DNA from: Lindgomyces ingoldianus
Taxonomy: Eukaryota; Ascomycota; Dothideomycetes; Pleosporales; Lindgomycetaceae
Direction: 5' to 3'
Assembly (NCBI RefSeq): GCF_010093535.1
Contig: NW_022985243.1
Coordinates: 34,554-98,553 of the forward strand
DNA: 64,000 nt
Shown here: positions 12,681-23,991 of the stretch, piece by piece
Layout: each line of letters begins with the position of its first letter
Numbering within the stretch: the first letter of the stretch is position 1
Made by a program: the position numbers and the translations under genes
Notes under the pieces: generated by a model
Database searches by the model: none
Told to the model about the DNA's origin: nothing
The model's input: the letters and a program-made list of their open reading frames with translations, nothing else

Positions 12681-15193
12681 CTAAAAATAACTTTAAATAT
12701 TAATGCTTTTATATAGCTTACTAAAAAGAGCAACTAGCAGCCTTATTTTAGTTGCATTAAGACACAAGCAACTAGAGAATGTGTCTAGAAGTATATTAAT
12801 CTAGATATCTTACTAGAAAATCTTCTAGTTAACACTATGCTACAGAGGCCTAAGGTTACAAAGTTTTATACAGGCAGCACCTAGCTTAGTCTAAATTCTA
12901 TAGTCTTTAACCTAAACTTTAATAATTAATAATGCTATATAATAGCTTATAAAGACTACTATAATAATCTAAGAATATTTAAAACTTAACATAAAGATTT
13001 ATTAGACATTTATGTGCTTATTAAAAGCACTATTAACATAATAAACTACTCTATTATTAAAAATAAAAAAATAATTTATAAAAAGCTAAAAGCCTTAAAG
13101 GTAATTTTAAAGCTTTTTAATAAGTAGCTTAAGCAGAGCGCACAAACAGCATATAACTATGTAAGAAAGTAGTTATTAAAAATGCAACAAGACTAATAAA
13201 TTATAGTGTATAAAAATGCATATATTAATGCTAAATTAGTCTACTTACTAAATGTAACAGAATATTAACTACACTATAACTTTATATTAGTAATTTTAGA
13301 CATAAACTCTAAATGCGCAGCAGCTATTTAATTAATTCTAGTTTAGTATAAATAGACTAATAAAGATCTACTTAATTTTCTTACTAGCTGTCTAGAGTTT
13401 ATTAAAAATTAGTAATAATTATAGCTAACTTAGTAACCTAGTGTTACCTATAGCAGTTTTACTACATACTAAGAACACTTGTCTACACTAGAATAGCAGC
13501 AACAGTAGTTTATATGCAACTTTTATAAAAGCTGCTATAAATCTAAAAACTGTAAAATTAATAATCTTTAACTAAAACTTAAAAAGTTTAAGACTTTTAC
13601 TTTTCTCTAGTAAGAAAATAATAAGCGCATAAGTAGTAATTTTTAGCTTAAAGTAAAAGCTAAGCAGCTTAAAAACAAAGACCTTCTACTACTAAAAGAC
13701 TAACTAAACTAAAACAGAGAACATAGTAGATAAAAAAAATATAGAAAGGACAGTAATAATAGTAACTATTATTAGCTAACTTAATTATCTAGTTATATAA
13801 CTTAATTATATAATTAAAGCTTATAGTCTTAACCTAGTCTAAATTTAAATGCAATATCTAAAACTTAACTTTATAATAATTCTACTAACTAGAATTTACT
13901 TAATGCTTTAATAAGCACTAGGTAATTAGCAGGTACTTTTATAAGCTTTATAATAAACTTTATAAGTAAAAAACATGCTATAAAGCTAGATAAAAAAAAT
14001 TCTTTCTAGCACTTATATATTTTAGATTTTAAAGTAGACATCTATGTTTATAATAATCTAGCTAACTTTTAATAAACTTAGAACTTATTTTTATTAAACT
14101 AACTTAAGGCTAGTAGCTAACATCTTTTTATACTAGCATAGAGCATAGTTACACTTACTATAAAAAGTTTTAAAGGACCTACTAAGATAAACCTAAATAA
14201 TATAGCCTATATTTTTAGTATGTTTACTAGTCTTATATTTTTTTTATAAAAATAAAATATATATTTTAACTTTAAAAACAACTTTATATATAAATAACTT
14301 TATAATAGCACTTAATTACTAATTTACTTTACTACTTAAACTAGAGGTTACTAGGCCTTAGTATTACATATAGAGGATTTATCTCTTAGATTTATTTTAT
14401 TAATAGTTATAACTGCTAAAGACCTTACACAGTAACCTATTATATAAAATAATACTTTAAATAATAAAAATTATATTAATTTTATAAAAGACATAGTAAT
14501 TAGCTATATAAAAAGCGCTAGTAAGGCTCTCTTTATTATATACCCTTTTTAAAAATAACTTTAAAAACTATTTTAAAAGTTAACTTTAAAAGAAAAACTA
14601 ATATTAACTTAGTCTTTTAACATAACCTTAGCAACACACTAAGTAATAGCTTTAATAATAAGCTACTATTAGTTATTAAAGTTTATCTGTAAACAAGTAA
14701 TATAGCTATAGACTTTAAAACTAATAATAATTACTTTACGTAAGCTAAAACTACTTAGCATACTACTATAATTAATTATAAGTTGTAGGACATTTTTAAA
14801 AGCGCTAACTTTATCCTTTACATATAGCTTAAGGACTTTACTAGACTAGGTTCTACTAGAAGCACAGCTGCTATTAATAAATTAAACATTATAAAAAAAG
14901 AAAGTAGATTAAGGCGTTAATAACACGCTACTGCACTTATTTAAACTACTACTAAACTGTCTAGCTAGTATTATGCCTTTACACTAGGCTTTATTAAAGA
15001 ACTAGGCCTTATCTGCCTAATTAACGCCTTAAAGGCTTACTCTACTAATATTAGCTTAAAACTCTAAGCTTACTAACTTTTTTTTTTTTTTAGCTATTTT
15101 GCGCTTTTAAGTGCATTACTGTACACCTATAGTTTATTATTTCTTTTTATATAGCTTTGCTTTAGTATTTACTTTGTTAAAGCTAGAGGGGTG

Positions 15194-15399
15194 TGTTGCA
15201 CGTATCTTACGCGATATTATACCCATGTACTGCACTATTCACTCATTAGGTATAGCTCCTCTCTTGTACAGTATATAGTCGGCCTAGAGCTCTATCGAGC
15301 TCCTTAGACCTTACAATACACTCGTTCAATCCACTTTGTTTGGATCTCACTACCTTGTCAACTCGCTTCCCATATGACCCCTTCTCAGCTTATGCAAGA
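15194..15399 (+). repeat. Right LTR, 206 bp
   Basis: Partner of 12107-12312. The 3' half (15290-15399) is close to the un-RIPped copy at 23786-23991, whereas the 5' end has a few RIP-type changes (TGTTGCACGTATCTTACG against TGTCGCACGTGTCTCACG). Confidence 0.9.
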
Positions 15400-15527
15400 G
15401 ATTCTGCTAGCTTGCTCATGATATATTGCATCCTTGTGGGATAGAGTGACGACTTCGCAATATTTCGTGCTGTTATATCTCGCTATGCCTTCGGTCCAGG
15501 CCTCTCTCATCTGACATTTGCTAACAG

Positions 15528-16345
15528 CTATAGCATGTCACTAGGCTTGCAATCTTCCTCCACACCCGCCTCTACCAACGGGCTCATCACCTCAGAGTCC
15601 CCGTTCTCAACAGACCAAGATAGCAAATTTTGTCTATCTTGACCTCTAAGGTCAAAGCACTCCCGCTCGAGGTCCAATATATCTAGCACAGCCTTAGGCC
15701 CATTCCTCTCAGCCCATGACAGAAGTGTCTCCCCATGCAATCCTGTAGTAGCAGGATCTGCACCATATTGGAGCAGGAGAGGACCAATTTTCTCAACCAT
15801 AGCCATGGACAAGGCCACATTTGGCCGCGTTTCACGGTCTCCGTCATGATAGTTAGGGTCGGCGCCACGAGTTAGTAGCAGTCGAACAACAACGTCATTG
15901 CGGTTCCAAACCGCGCTATACAATGCCTCTCTACTATCCTTATCATTAAGATCTGTGCCTCGCCCAACTAGGAGCTCGACTGGGCTGTAACAACCGTTTC
16001 ATGCTGCCGACCGAATCGCTGCTCCCTCCGAGCATGTCATTTTGCCCCCAGAATCAAGTAATATTTCAACTACCTTATCACTACCGTGTGCAGCAGCAAT
16101 ATTTAGGACAGTCTACCCGCGATGCCCTTCCCCATTGATGTCGGCCCCGTGCTCTACTAAAAGCTGTACCACCTCGTCTCGGCCTTCCCGTGCAGCTTGT
16201 TGAAGGGGCGATTCCACATTGATATCTTCAGGCTCAATCTACGCTCTGGCTTCAAGTAGGGCAAGTACGATTTCTTTACATCCACCCCTCACAGCAACTT
16301 AGAGTGCTAAGCTCTTATCTTCCGCCGGTATCAATGTATCGAGTC
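15528..16345 (-). pseudogene. Ankyrin-repeat protein pseudogene
   Basis: On the minus strand, successive ankyrin repeats can be read: PLQQAAREGRDEVVQLLVEH, VLNIAAAHGSDKVVEILLDS, PVELLVGRGTDLND, VVVRLLLTRGADPN, IGPLLLQYGADPATTG and LLSWAERNGPKAVLDIL. Several in-frame stops interrupt it at positions expected to be Gln, Arg or Trp (CAG/CGA/TGG to TAG/TGA), which is RIP-type decay. The open part ends at the stop at 15528 (131 codons from 15923). Both sides are bounded by transposon remains (LTR element at 15399; RIPped tract from about 16370). In filamentous fungi such proteins are often C-terminal parts of NACHT/ankyrin or heterokaryon-incompatibility-like proteins; no such N-terminal domain remains here. 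Not functional as it stands. Confidence 0.8.
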
Positions 16346-16369
16346 ATATGGACAACGTGGTCAACAGTA

Positions 16370-17170
16370 CGTAGTACGTTACGTTTGGGCTTAAGAGCAG
16401 ACCAGACCTTCTTACTTTAGCAGTACGTTTGTACGTAAACAGTGAATTAATTATTAACTATGTAGCATAACAGGACTGTTTTAGAATCCTTGTACGTTTG
16501 TATATTTTAAAAGAAGTTACGCTAGTCTAGATAAACCTTTCCCTTAGATATAGTCTGCTAGAGTTGTTAATTTACTCTTTACAGCACTCTAACATAACTA
16601 GTTCTTTTAAAGCTAAAGAGCTTTAATTATAGTAACTCTAAAAAAGGTTTCTATTAATTATAACTATCTTCCTACCTTTACTAAAGGCTCTCTTATAATT
16701 GCAGCCTATAGAGGGGATACAGAGGAAATTAAGGGCTATCTTAAAAGGTGTAGAATATAAGTTATACCTAACTTTAAGCTACTGAGAAAGAGGTAATTAA
16801 AATAATAGGCTGCCTGTTTAAGCTATAAAGAGGTCTTTAAAGTAGCTATTATAGTATTATTAAATCTCTATTATCTTCTACTGTTTTTTATATAAACAAG
16901 AGTCTATAAGAAGGCTTATGTTAACAGAGAGAGCATGCTTATAGCTTTTATTATAATAATTACTACTAAGTCACTTATGTTAAGTAGGCTATTATAACTT
17001 TTCTTTCTTATTAGCCTTAGCTTTTATGTTAATATATTTTAAAAATAGCTTTTATTCAAGCCTTGGCTTTTTTATGCTATAAAGAGTGGTTTCTCTAGTA
17101 GTCTTTAAACTAAATAAGGCGTAATTAAGAGTTAAAAATAGTTATAATAAAGTAATATAATATACATAGT
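16370..17170. mobile_element. RIPped relic, possibly of the hAT-like family
   Basis: Begins with the palindromic TACGTAGTACGTTACG type of sequence also found in the subterminal regions of the hAT-like elements at 53562 and 59771. It also shares the stretch around 16600-16740 (…TAGTTCTTTTAAAG… and GAGGAAATTAAGGGC) with 60085-60220 of the large copy. No ends or target duplication could be found, so only a decayed fragment is claimed. Confidence 0.45.
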
Positions 17171-17179
17171 TTTATAACA

Positions 17180-17960
17180 ATTTTCTTCTAATATAATATA
17201 AGCTTCTTTATTCTAAAAAAGACACTATGTTTAAGGTAATAATAATAATTTTTACTAGTAAGTTTATCTTTTATCTTTAACATTTCTATATATAAGTGCA
17301 AGAGGGTTATAATAGTTATCTAAAGTAACCTATACTTACTATTGCCTTTAAGTCTTTTTATTATGCTGTAGTAGAACTAAAGAAACTTTATAAGCTAATT
17401 AATATTATTCTACTTCTTCTTACTAACTGTTTTACTTAGTAAATATATAGCCTATTATAAAGTCTATGTTATTAAAGTTGTATGTGTTGTTATTCTAAAT
17501 ACTATACTAAGCTTTAACATGCAATATAAGGCTACACTAGCTTTAAATTACTTTAGAACATTTATAAAAAGTGTTTTTATTATTATACTTACATTTAAAT
17601 GTTACTTTAAGCTTTACATAACACCTTATAAATATCCTAGGCTAGTTTATGCTAACATAGCCTAGATTATGCTTAGCGTGTAAAGAATTAGCTATATTAA
17701 CTATAGCTACTAGCTAAGAGAAAAGTCCTTACACGTCTAGCTTAAGTATGTGCTTAATAATTACTTACTTTTTATTATTATCTAGTTTTTATAAGTTAGC
17801 TGTAGAATTAGCTAGTAAAACTTATCTAGCTTATTAATTATTAAATATAGCTTATACTTTAAGCATTTAAATAAAACATAACACTTTTTAAGTAATACAT
17901 TATAGCTATGTATAAAGTTTTTTAAAAAATAAATAAATAACAGATATACTAACTAACTTA
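17180..17960. mobile_element. Tc1/mariner-like relic, RIPped
   Basis: Shares long stretches with the interior of the clean element at 18035-19166 and with 19169-19951 (for example ATTCTAAATACTATACT and AAAGAATTAGCTATATTA). Heavily mutated, no open frame. A short tandem duplication (TAACTTATAAGCTAATTTTA, two and a half copies) sits between this relic and the next element at 17960-18015. Confidence 0.5.
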
Positions 17961-18034
17961 TAAGCTAATTTTATCGCTAACTTATAAGCTAATTTTATCG
18001 CTAACTTATAAAAGCAAAATAATAATAAAAAGTA

Positions 18035-18098
18035 ACGTACCTAACAGGTTGGCCGGCCACACAGGTTGGCCGGCCACTTTTGCTAAGCCCCTACTAAA
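18035..18098 (+). repeat. Left TIR with doubled GGCCGGCC
   Basis: Inverted match to 19104-19166. The 8-bp palindrome GGCCGGCC occurs twice, 18 bp apart, a plausible transposase binding-site pair (inference). Confidence 0.75.
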
Positions 18099-19103
18099 AC
18101 CACCCTATTCTCTTGCAAAACAGCCCACTTTAGCCCTATATAAAGTAATACAACATAAGATATTATTTAGAGTCTATTTCTACTACTTACTTACACATAC
18201 GCAAGTTATGCCTAGTCTAATTGCACTGCCTGCATTACCTTTAACTTAGCTTACTTCCTTTAGCGCGCACCTGTGTCTTTAGCTTCTTCCTATTACTACA
18301 CACTTTAAACTCCTTTAGAGCAGTTAGATAAGCCTTATTCTTAACTATTAAAGTCTTTTCTGCCTAAATCTGCTTTCTTTTATGTAATCTATGTTATGTA
18401 GCAGCCTTATTTGCTACTTAAAGCTTTATAATCTTATAGCCTACTTTATTATGTTAATGCCTTAGATAACTGTTGTCTACTTCTTATTACCTTACTATAT
18501 TACCTTTAGCTGTTCTTATCTCTTTAAAGCTGTAATAACTACTCTAGTTAATATCTAGCCTATTATAAAGCCTAACTTGTTAAAGTTATACCTGTTTTTA
18601 TTCTAAATACTATACTTAGCTTTTATGTTAGCTACTAGGCAAAACTAGCCCTAGATAACTTTTAGATCCTTATAAAGCACTCTCTTGTAATTATACTTAT
18701 AATTAAACTTTATTGTAAACTTAGGGCAGTGCTTAACCTACATACTAGTCTAGTTTAAGCTAACCTAGCCTAGATTACACTCTGTAGGCAAAGAATTAGC
18801 TATATTAGCTATAGCTACAAGCCTAGAGGGAAATCTGCGTGTAATAAGCTTAAGTATATACTTAATAACTACCTTCTTTTTAAGCTTAGTTAGATTTCTT
18901 AATTTAGGCTAGCATTCTGCTTATAAAGGCTGTCCAGCGCGTTAATTACTTAGTGTTGTGTAAAAGACATTATAGATAGCTGCAGCGTGTTATAAGGAGA
19001 GTTTTAAGTCTTATTTAAAAGCCTAAAGAGCAAGCTATATCTAACGTTCTTTAGAAGATTTAATCTAGTGTTGTTGTTAAGGCATTATATAGATAGGTAG
19101 AGT

Positions 19104-19166
19104 TTAGTAGGGGCTTAGCAAAAGTGGCTGGCCAACCCGTGTGGCCGGCCAACCCGTTAGGTACGT
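19104..19166 (-). repeat. Right TIR
   Basis: Reverse complement of the left TIR. One of its two GGCCGGCC palindromes has changed to GGCTGGCC by a single C-to-T type change. Confidence 0.75.
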
Positions 19167-19168
19167 TA

Positions 19169-19951
19169 AGTAATTACTAAGTATATACTTAATTTAAATA
19201 TATAAGAAATTTCTTTTTAGTTAGCAACTATAGTTAATATAGCTAATTCCTTACACGATAAGCATAATTTAGGCTATATTAGCATAAACTAGCTTAGTAT
19301 GTTAATAAAGTTTTAAGTGTAAGTATAGTTAGTAAATATTTAGCTTATTATAAAGCCTATCTTAATAAAGTTGCATATGTTATTATTCTAAATGCTATAC
19401 TTAGCTTTAATATTCTCTATAAGGGTAAACTAGCTTTAAATTACTTTAACATTCTTATAAAAAGCTTTTTTATAGTTATACTTACACTTAAAATTTACTT
19501 TAAGCTTTAAATAATACTTTATAAACATACTAAAGTGGTTTATGCTAACATAGCCTAGATTATGCTTAGCGTGTAAAGAATTAGCTATATTAGCTATAGT
19601 TACTAGCTAAGGGGAAAATTCTTGCGCATATAGCTTAAGTATATGCTTAATAATTACCTGCTTTTTATTATTATCTAGCCTTTATAAGTTAGCTATAAAA
19701 TTAGCTTATAAAAGTTGTCTAGCGCGCTAGTTATTTATTATTATTTAAAAAACTTTATACACAGATATAGCATGTTACTTTAAGAGTGTTATGTTTTATT
19801 TAAAAGCCTAAAGTGTAAGCTATATTTAATATTCTTTAAGCATGTCTAAGTAGTGTTATTAGAAATGTGTTAGTGTAGAAAGAGTAGTTTAGTAGAGTCT
19901 TAGTAAAAGTAAGTAACTTAGGTGTGTAAGCAACTCGCCTGTAGTGTATGT
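19169..19951. mobile_element. Tc1/mariner-like relic with decayed right TIR
   Basis: Interior matches the element at 18035-19166. Its right end, CTTAGTAAAAGTAAGTAACT… to GTATGT then TA (19952-19953), is a mutated version of the same TIR. The left end is lost, probably through the insertion of the 18035 element or by deletion. Confidence 0.55.
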
Positions 19952-21009
19952 TATAATAATTCTTAGTTAAGCTAGAGCATAGTAGAGGAGGTTTTGCAAT
20001 TACTATATTACTTAAAAATTTACAAAAGTCTTTTATATAGCGATAGAGAAAGCGTTTTTAAGCCTCTAGTTGGCTGGCCTTGTTAGTAGAGGCCTAGAAG
20101 AAGTCGCTCTTTTAGTTATAGGGGGATAGGGCCCTCAGGGGCTCCGAGCTTCTTTGTACAGTCGGCTAAGCACGTGAGATAAGAATGTGGGTCCTTCACC
20201 TCTCGCCCTTTTCCTGTTTAGGGCTAGCGCTCTTTTTGCTACTATATATTTACCTCTGAACGCTCTCAGGCTCGAGAGACCTTACACCTTACCTCGATAT
20301 ACCTAGGTCGTCTCTCAACATCTAATTGTCTGCTCGCCTCTCCCTATATAGGGCCTCCATCAGCTCCATCTAGGCTCACCTTGCGATAGAATAACCTAAA
20401 TAGGTTTCCGGGAATCGTCTAAGTGAAGAGTGGTAAATCACATCTAACTTAAATGTCAGTCTGGACGATAGGTAGACCTCGAAGGCCGAATTAAATCAAT
20501 CAGGTATAAGAAGCCTAGGATCTAGTAGTGGTAGGTTTCCATTGTTGCCTGGTGTCCAACGAGGTTGAGACTGCATACACTAAACTTCAATTTCATGCAA
20601 AACATAGTGAAAAGGGCTGTTTTAGGCCGAGCCGGTTCATCCGAGAATAACTAACCCAGGCCTGACGAAGATTAACAGACACGTGGACAGTGGTTCGCCC
20701 CGTCCAGATTGGAAGAACCTAACAGATTAAACAACATGATATAGCTGTCACGTTCATGGGTATTGGCTGTTAACCTTCCGAAGTCTTACGTGATATGAAC
20801 TAGAACGGTGTCTCCCTGAGAATGTCTTGATGGCGTTATCTTGTCTCGCCTCTCTCGCTTGGTCTAATAGTGCTAAGATTCTCAACCGGTTCCTGAACCT
20901 TTGCATGGCGGCCACCACTGATCATCCGGCTAGGAGCATTACAAAATAATATGCAGTGCAGCTACAGCTAGCTATAATTGCGACAAAAAACATTCCCCCT
21001 ACCCCCAGC
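19952..21009. other. Intergenic; transition from RIPped to normal DNA
   Basis: RIP-like composition fades by about 20100; from there to the stop codon of the peptidase gene the DNA is ordinary. No gene-like frame. This stretch contains the peptidase 3' region. Confidence 0.45.
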
Positions 21010-22518
21010 TCACGACCTCAAAACCAAACCCTTTGCCGGCAACACCCCTGTCAATAAAAATACCTCCTCAACCCCTCGGGTCTCTCCTTCTAAACTACCC
21101 AAATAACTTGTATGCCCAGCTCCATCTCTCGTTACTAACACTGACCCCGTCTCTTCCAACTGCCTCGCCACCCCCGTCGCCCATACAATACTCGTCTCAG
21201 GGTCCCACAGCGCGTTTACCAGCAACATCGGAGGTGCCCTAAGCGCTTTCTTCTCAAGCACGTGCTGGGGATTAGTCGTTAGCGCTGGCCAACCAATACA
21301 TTTGACCTGCGCGTAGTAACTCTCAGAAGCGCCACGGGTGTGAGGGAACATTGCAGCTGCCATGCGCTGCTTTTCGAGAACGTCCGTAACACCACTGGAT
21401 TCATGAAGCCAGTCTTGGCAGGCGATAGCGAGGAACGCATATCCGTTGTAGTTATCGGAAGTGGCGATAGGGGTAGACAGGCCCGGCCCAGCGTTGCCTT
21501 GGGCGGCGGCAGCAAGACTAGAGGAGAGTTCCGGCCAAGTTGTGTTTATGTTTGGGCCGGCAAGGAGAAATTGGACGTTGGTGAGTATGTCGGAGGCGGT
21601 TATGGTTGAGAAGCAAGCGTTGTCTCCTGTAGAGTTGCAGTTAGGGGCTGGGATTGGCGACGAGGCGGCGGTCTTGACGAGGCTGTCAAAAAGGCCAGCG
21701 ACATTTTGGCCTTGGAGTAAGCAGTCAGATGTCGTGTTGCACCAGAGAAAGAACTGGTTTAAGGTTGCTTCGTAGGTTGCGGCTTCAGCGATAAGCGTTG
21801 TAGTTTCGGGGAGGGTGTGGTCGGTGATGCCGTCGAGGACGAAGCGGTTGACATTCTCTGGATACTTCTCCGCATATTGTATAGCTATTTGTGTTCCATA
21901 TGACCATGCGAGAAGGTTCAACCCGCCGTTATTGATGGCAAGGCGGAACATCTCGAAATCTTCTACCACGTGTGCAGTGTCTAGATGATTGATGAGATTC
22001 CCAGTCAATTTGGCACAACTCTCTCCGAGCGCCTTGTTGTGTGCGACAATTGACTGGTACTCTTCTTCGGTAGTGGGGAATAGGTTGACTCGCTCGTTCC
22101 AGATCCGTTGATTGCATTTTACGGGGTTGCTCGTGCCAACGCCCCTGGGGTCCAGTCCAACAATATCGTAATTTGCCATCAATTCTTCACTAAAAAGTTG
22201 GTTTCCCTTTGCAACATCTTTAATAAGAGCGGCTGTGGGGGCTCCAGGTCCCCCAAGATTTATCAAAAGAGTGCCCAAGGGAGCAGTACCGTTGTTAGTT
22301 GACTTGAGGCGAGCCATGCGGATGGTGATGGACTCTCCTGTGGGATTACCATAATCGATCGGAACAGCCATTTCTCCGCACTGAAGACGAGGGACGTCTA
22401 GAGTGCAGTTCCTCCATCTGATTGTCGGATGGTGTGTGGGTAAATCTTCATGAGGCCGAGCCATGGCCTTGGAAAGAAAGCTCACGATGATGACAACAAA
22501 TAGTAGGATTTCATGCAT
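21010..22518 (-). CDS. Secreted serine peptidase / alpha-beta hydrolase, S33 family
   Basis: Single exon, 502 aa. Predicted extracellular peptidase of the tripeptidyl-aminopeptidase (TAP-like) branch of family S33, which releases N-terminal peptides. The ATG at 22518 is chosen because it starts a typical signal peptide (MHEILLFVVIIVSFLSKAMA); an earlier in-frame ATG would add 17 residues before it. Visible features: the oxyanion motif NLGGPGAP near residue 90; DPRGVGTSNP near 124; the nucleophile elbow AWSYGTQ with Ser206; Asp439 in NALWDPETS; and His469 in GAGHTSY, a complete triad. The elbow begins Ala instead of the usual Gly. Numerous Cys and N-glycosylation sequons fit secretion. The C-terminal TAP-like domain is present (about 400-495). 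The gene is intact despite transposon tracts 1.1 kb to either side. Confidence 0.9.
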   Translation of the reverse strand: MHEILLFVVIIVSFLSKAMARPHEDLPTHHPTIRWRNCTLDVPRLQCGEMAVPIDYGNPTGESITIRMARLKSTNNGTAPLGTLLINLGGPGAPTAALIKDVAKGNQLFSEELMANYDIVGLDPRGVGTSNPVKCNQRIWNERVNLFPTTEEEYQSIVAHNKALGESCAKLTGNLINHLDTAHVVEDFEMFRLAINNGGLNLLAWSYGTQIAIQYAEKYPENVNRFVLDGITDHTLPETTTLIAEAATYEATLNQFFLWCNTTSDCLLQGQNVAGLFDSLVKTAASSPIPAPNCNSTGDNACFSTITASDILTNVQFLLAGPNINTTWPELSSSLAAAAQGNAGPGLSTPIATSDNYNGYAFLAIACQDWLHESSGVTDVLEKQRMAAAMFPHTRGASESYYAQVKCIGWPALTTNPQHVLEKKALRAPPMLLVNALWDPETSIVWATGVARQLEETGSVLVTRDGAGHTSYLGSLEGETRGVEEVFLLTGVLPAKGLVLRS

Positions 22519-23780
22519 TTTAATTGAGAAGTATAAGCGTAAAAAGAAAGTTGAACTAGGGTAGAACAAAGTGATGGAATAGTGAGAGGAGTGGAGGTAA
22601 ATTGAAGTGACGAGCTGATTGCCCTAGAAAGGGAGTGGCCTAATTATGCCCTTTAGCTTGGTTATTCACATGATCTTTTCCGAGGGATTTGATCATCCTC
22701 GTTGTCGCCTTCGTCGTCGAGCTGAGTCACATCCCAGCCCGATAAATAAGCTTAAGCGAACCAGTCAATCATTTACCGCAATTAGCTCAATAAGCATCCG
22801 CCTAGGGGTAGATTATCTAACAGCAGGGCCTGCACTGATAAAATTTAACTCTTCTAATATCTCTATGTCAACACCTGAATCACAGAGCGAAAAAAATTTC
22901 GGCCGTTTCGACGTTTCTATTGGTGATTTCATTGTGATCCTCGTAGATTGCGAGTGACACTGTGGCACTTAGGGAATGGTTCGGGCCGAACTCTGGGGTG
23001 CGGTTGTGTGGGCGAAGCGAACGTCACTCGCTAATGGGCTTTGGAAAGCTGCGAAAGTCGGTTGATAGAAAACCACAGAGGGCAGAACTTGTCACCGTAC
23101 CAGCGCCAGCCGTGTGTAAGTATCATTTGCACATGAGCCTCAACATCTTAAAGGTCCTCATCATACCGTTGTGGACTTGTACGTTAAATCGGTCCCATCG
23201 CTGAGTCTCTACTACCATTCCCGGTGACTAGCCTAAGAGTCCAAGCATCTAATAGATTTAACTCCAGTTGATGAAGCATAATTACCCGAGTTTGCTGTCT
23301 GAGGTAAATCATGCAGCGCACGAGGACCTTTAGCTCGAGACTCTGGAGGCGGTGCGATCTTGATGCACGTACCGAACCTCAGGTAAGCCAGCCCCTGAAA
23401 TTATCTGCAGCCACTTCCCGTATTATAACATGAACAATGCTAATGTCAAATGGTGCCGATGTTATCGAAATACTATTTTAGGTCGCTATCGGAGGACTCG
23501 TTGGCGAGCGCCAGATCCGTGCCCGTGGGGGCGGGTGCAGTTTGTCAGCGTAGCACGTCCCGATCGCAACCAATACCCAAATCGCAGTAGTGTGTCGCTA
23601 CTTTCGGGAAATGTTTGGAACGCAAGGCCACCCTGAGTCGCAATTGGCTCAGGGTTTGAGAGGAGGATTTACGCTTTGCTAATATTAGCATCTACGACGG
23701 TGTTCCAAAATATGGGTATAGTTGCGAAATGCAGCCCGATCGGCGGTGGGCAAAAAGGAGGATGAAAACGCATGACAGGA
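22519..23780. other. Intergenic; nothing recognised
   Basis: Contains the peptidase promoter (minus strand). Normal composition up to the LTR boundary. Open frames of 68-103 codons have no motif. Confidence 0.4.
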
Positions 23781-23785
23781 CATAC

Positions 23786-23991
23786 TCTTGCATGAGCTGA
23801 AGAGGGGTCATATGGGAAGCGAGTCAACAAGGTAGTGAGATCCAAACAAGGTGGATTGAACGAGTGTATTATAAGGTCTGAGGAGCTTGATAGAGCTCTA
23901 AGCTGACTATATACTGTACAAGATAGGAGCTATGCCTAATAAGTGAATAGTGCAGTACATGGGTATGATATCGCGTGAGACACGTGCGACA
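23786..23991 (-). repeat. LTR, 206 bp, nearly unmutated
   Basis: Best-preserved complete LTR of the family in the window: TCTTGC…GACA on the plus strand. RIP starts abruptly just inside it (from about 24000). Confidence 0.9.

Larger units (their letters stand above)
12107..15399 (+). mobile_element. Copia-type LTR retrotransposon, internally deleted, RIPped
   Basis: Boundaries are exact: two 206-bp LTRs (12107-12312, 15194-15399) start TGTCGC/TGTTGC and end GTAAGA/GCAAGA, flanked by a 5-bp duplication GATTC at 12102-12106 and 15400-15404. The 2.9-kb interior is very AT-rich with stops in every frame. Decayed coding is visible on the plus strand. Around 13519 is a Cys-rich patch resembling a CCHC knuckle. 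Around 14145-14260 the reading VTLTIKSFKGPTKINLN matches the region before the integrase in Copia Pol. There is no room for full integrase, RT and RNase H, so this is a non-autonomous derivative. A second copy is at 23786-33976. Confidence 0.85.
18035..19166. mobile_element. Tc1/mariner-type element with about 62-bp TIRs
   Basis: 1132 bp bounded by ACGTACCTAAC…GTTAGGTACGT and flanked on both sides by TA (18033-18034, 19167-19168), the target of Tc1/mariner/pogo elements. The terminal inverted repeats match over about 62 bp with a few RIP-type differences. Each holds the direct repeat GGTTGGCCGGCCAC twice. The interior shows no open transposase frame, so it is either a decayed autonomous element or a non-autonomous derivative. 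It is inserted among older relics of the same family. Confidence 0.75.

Noticed and set aside
16370..20100. Possible centromere or AT isochore
   Set aside because: The AT-rich tract is fully explained as RIPped transposon copies with identifiable repeats and ends.
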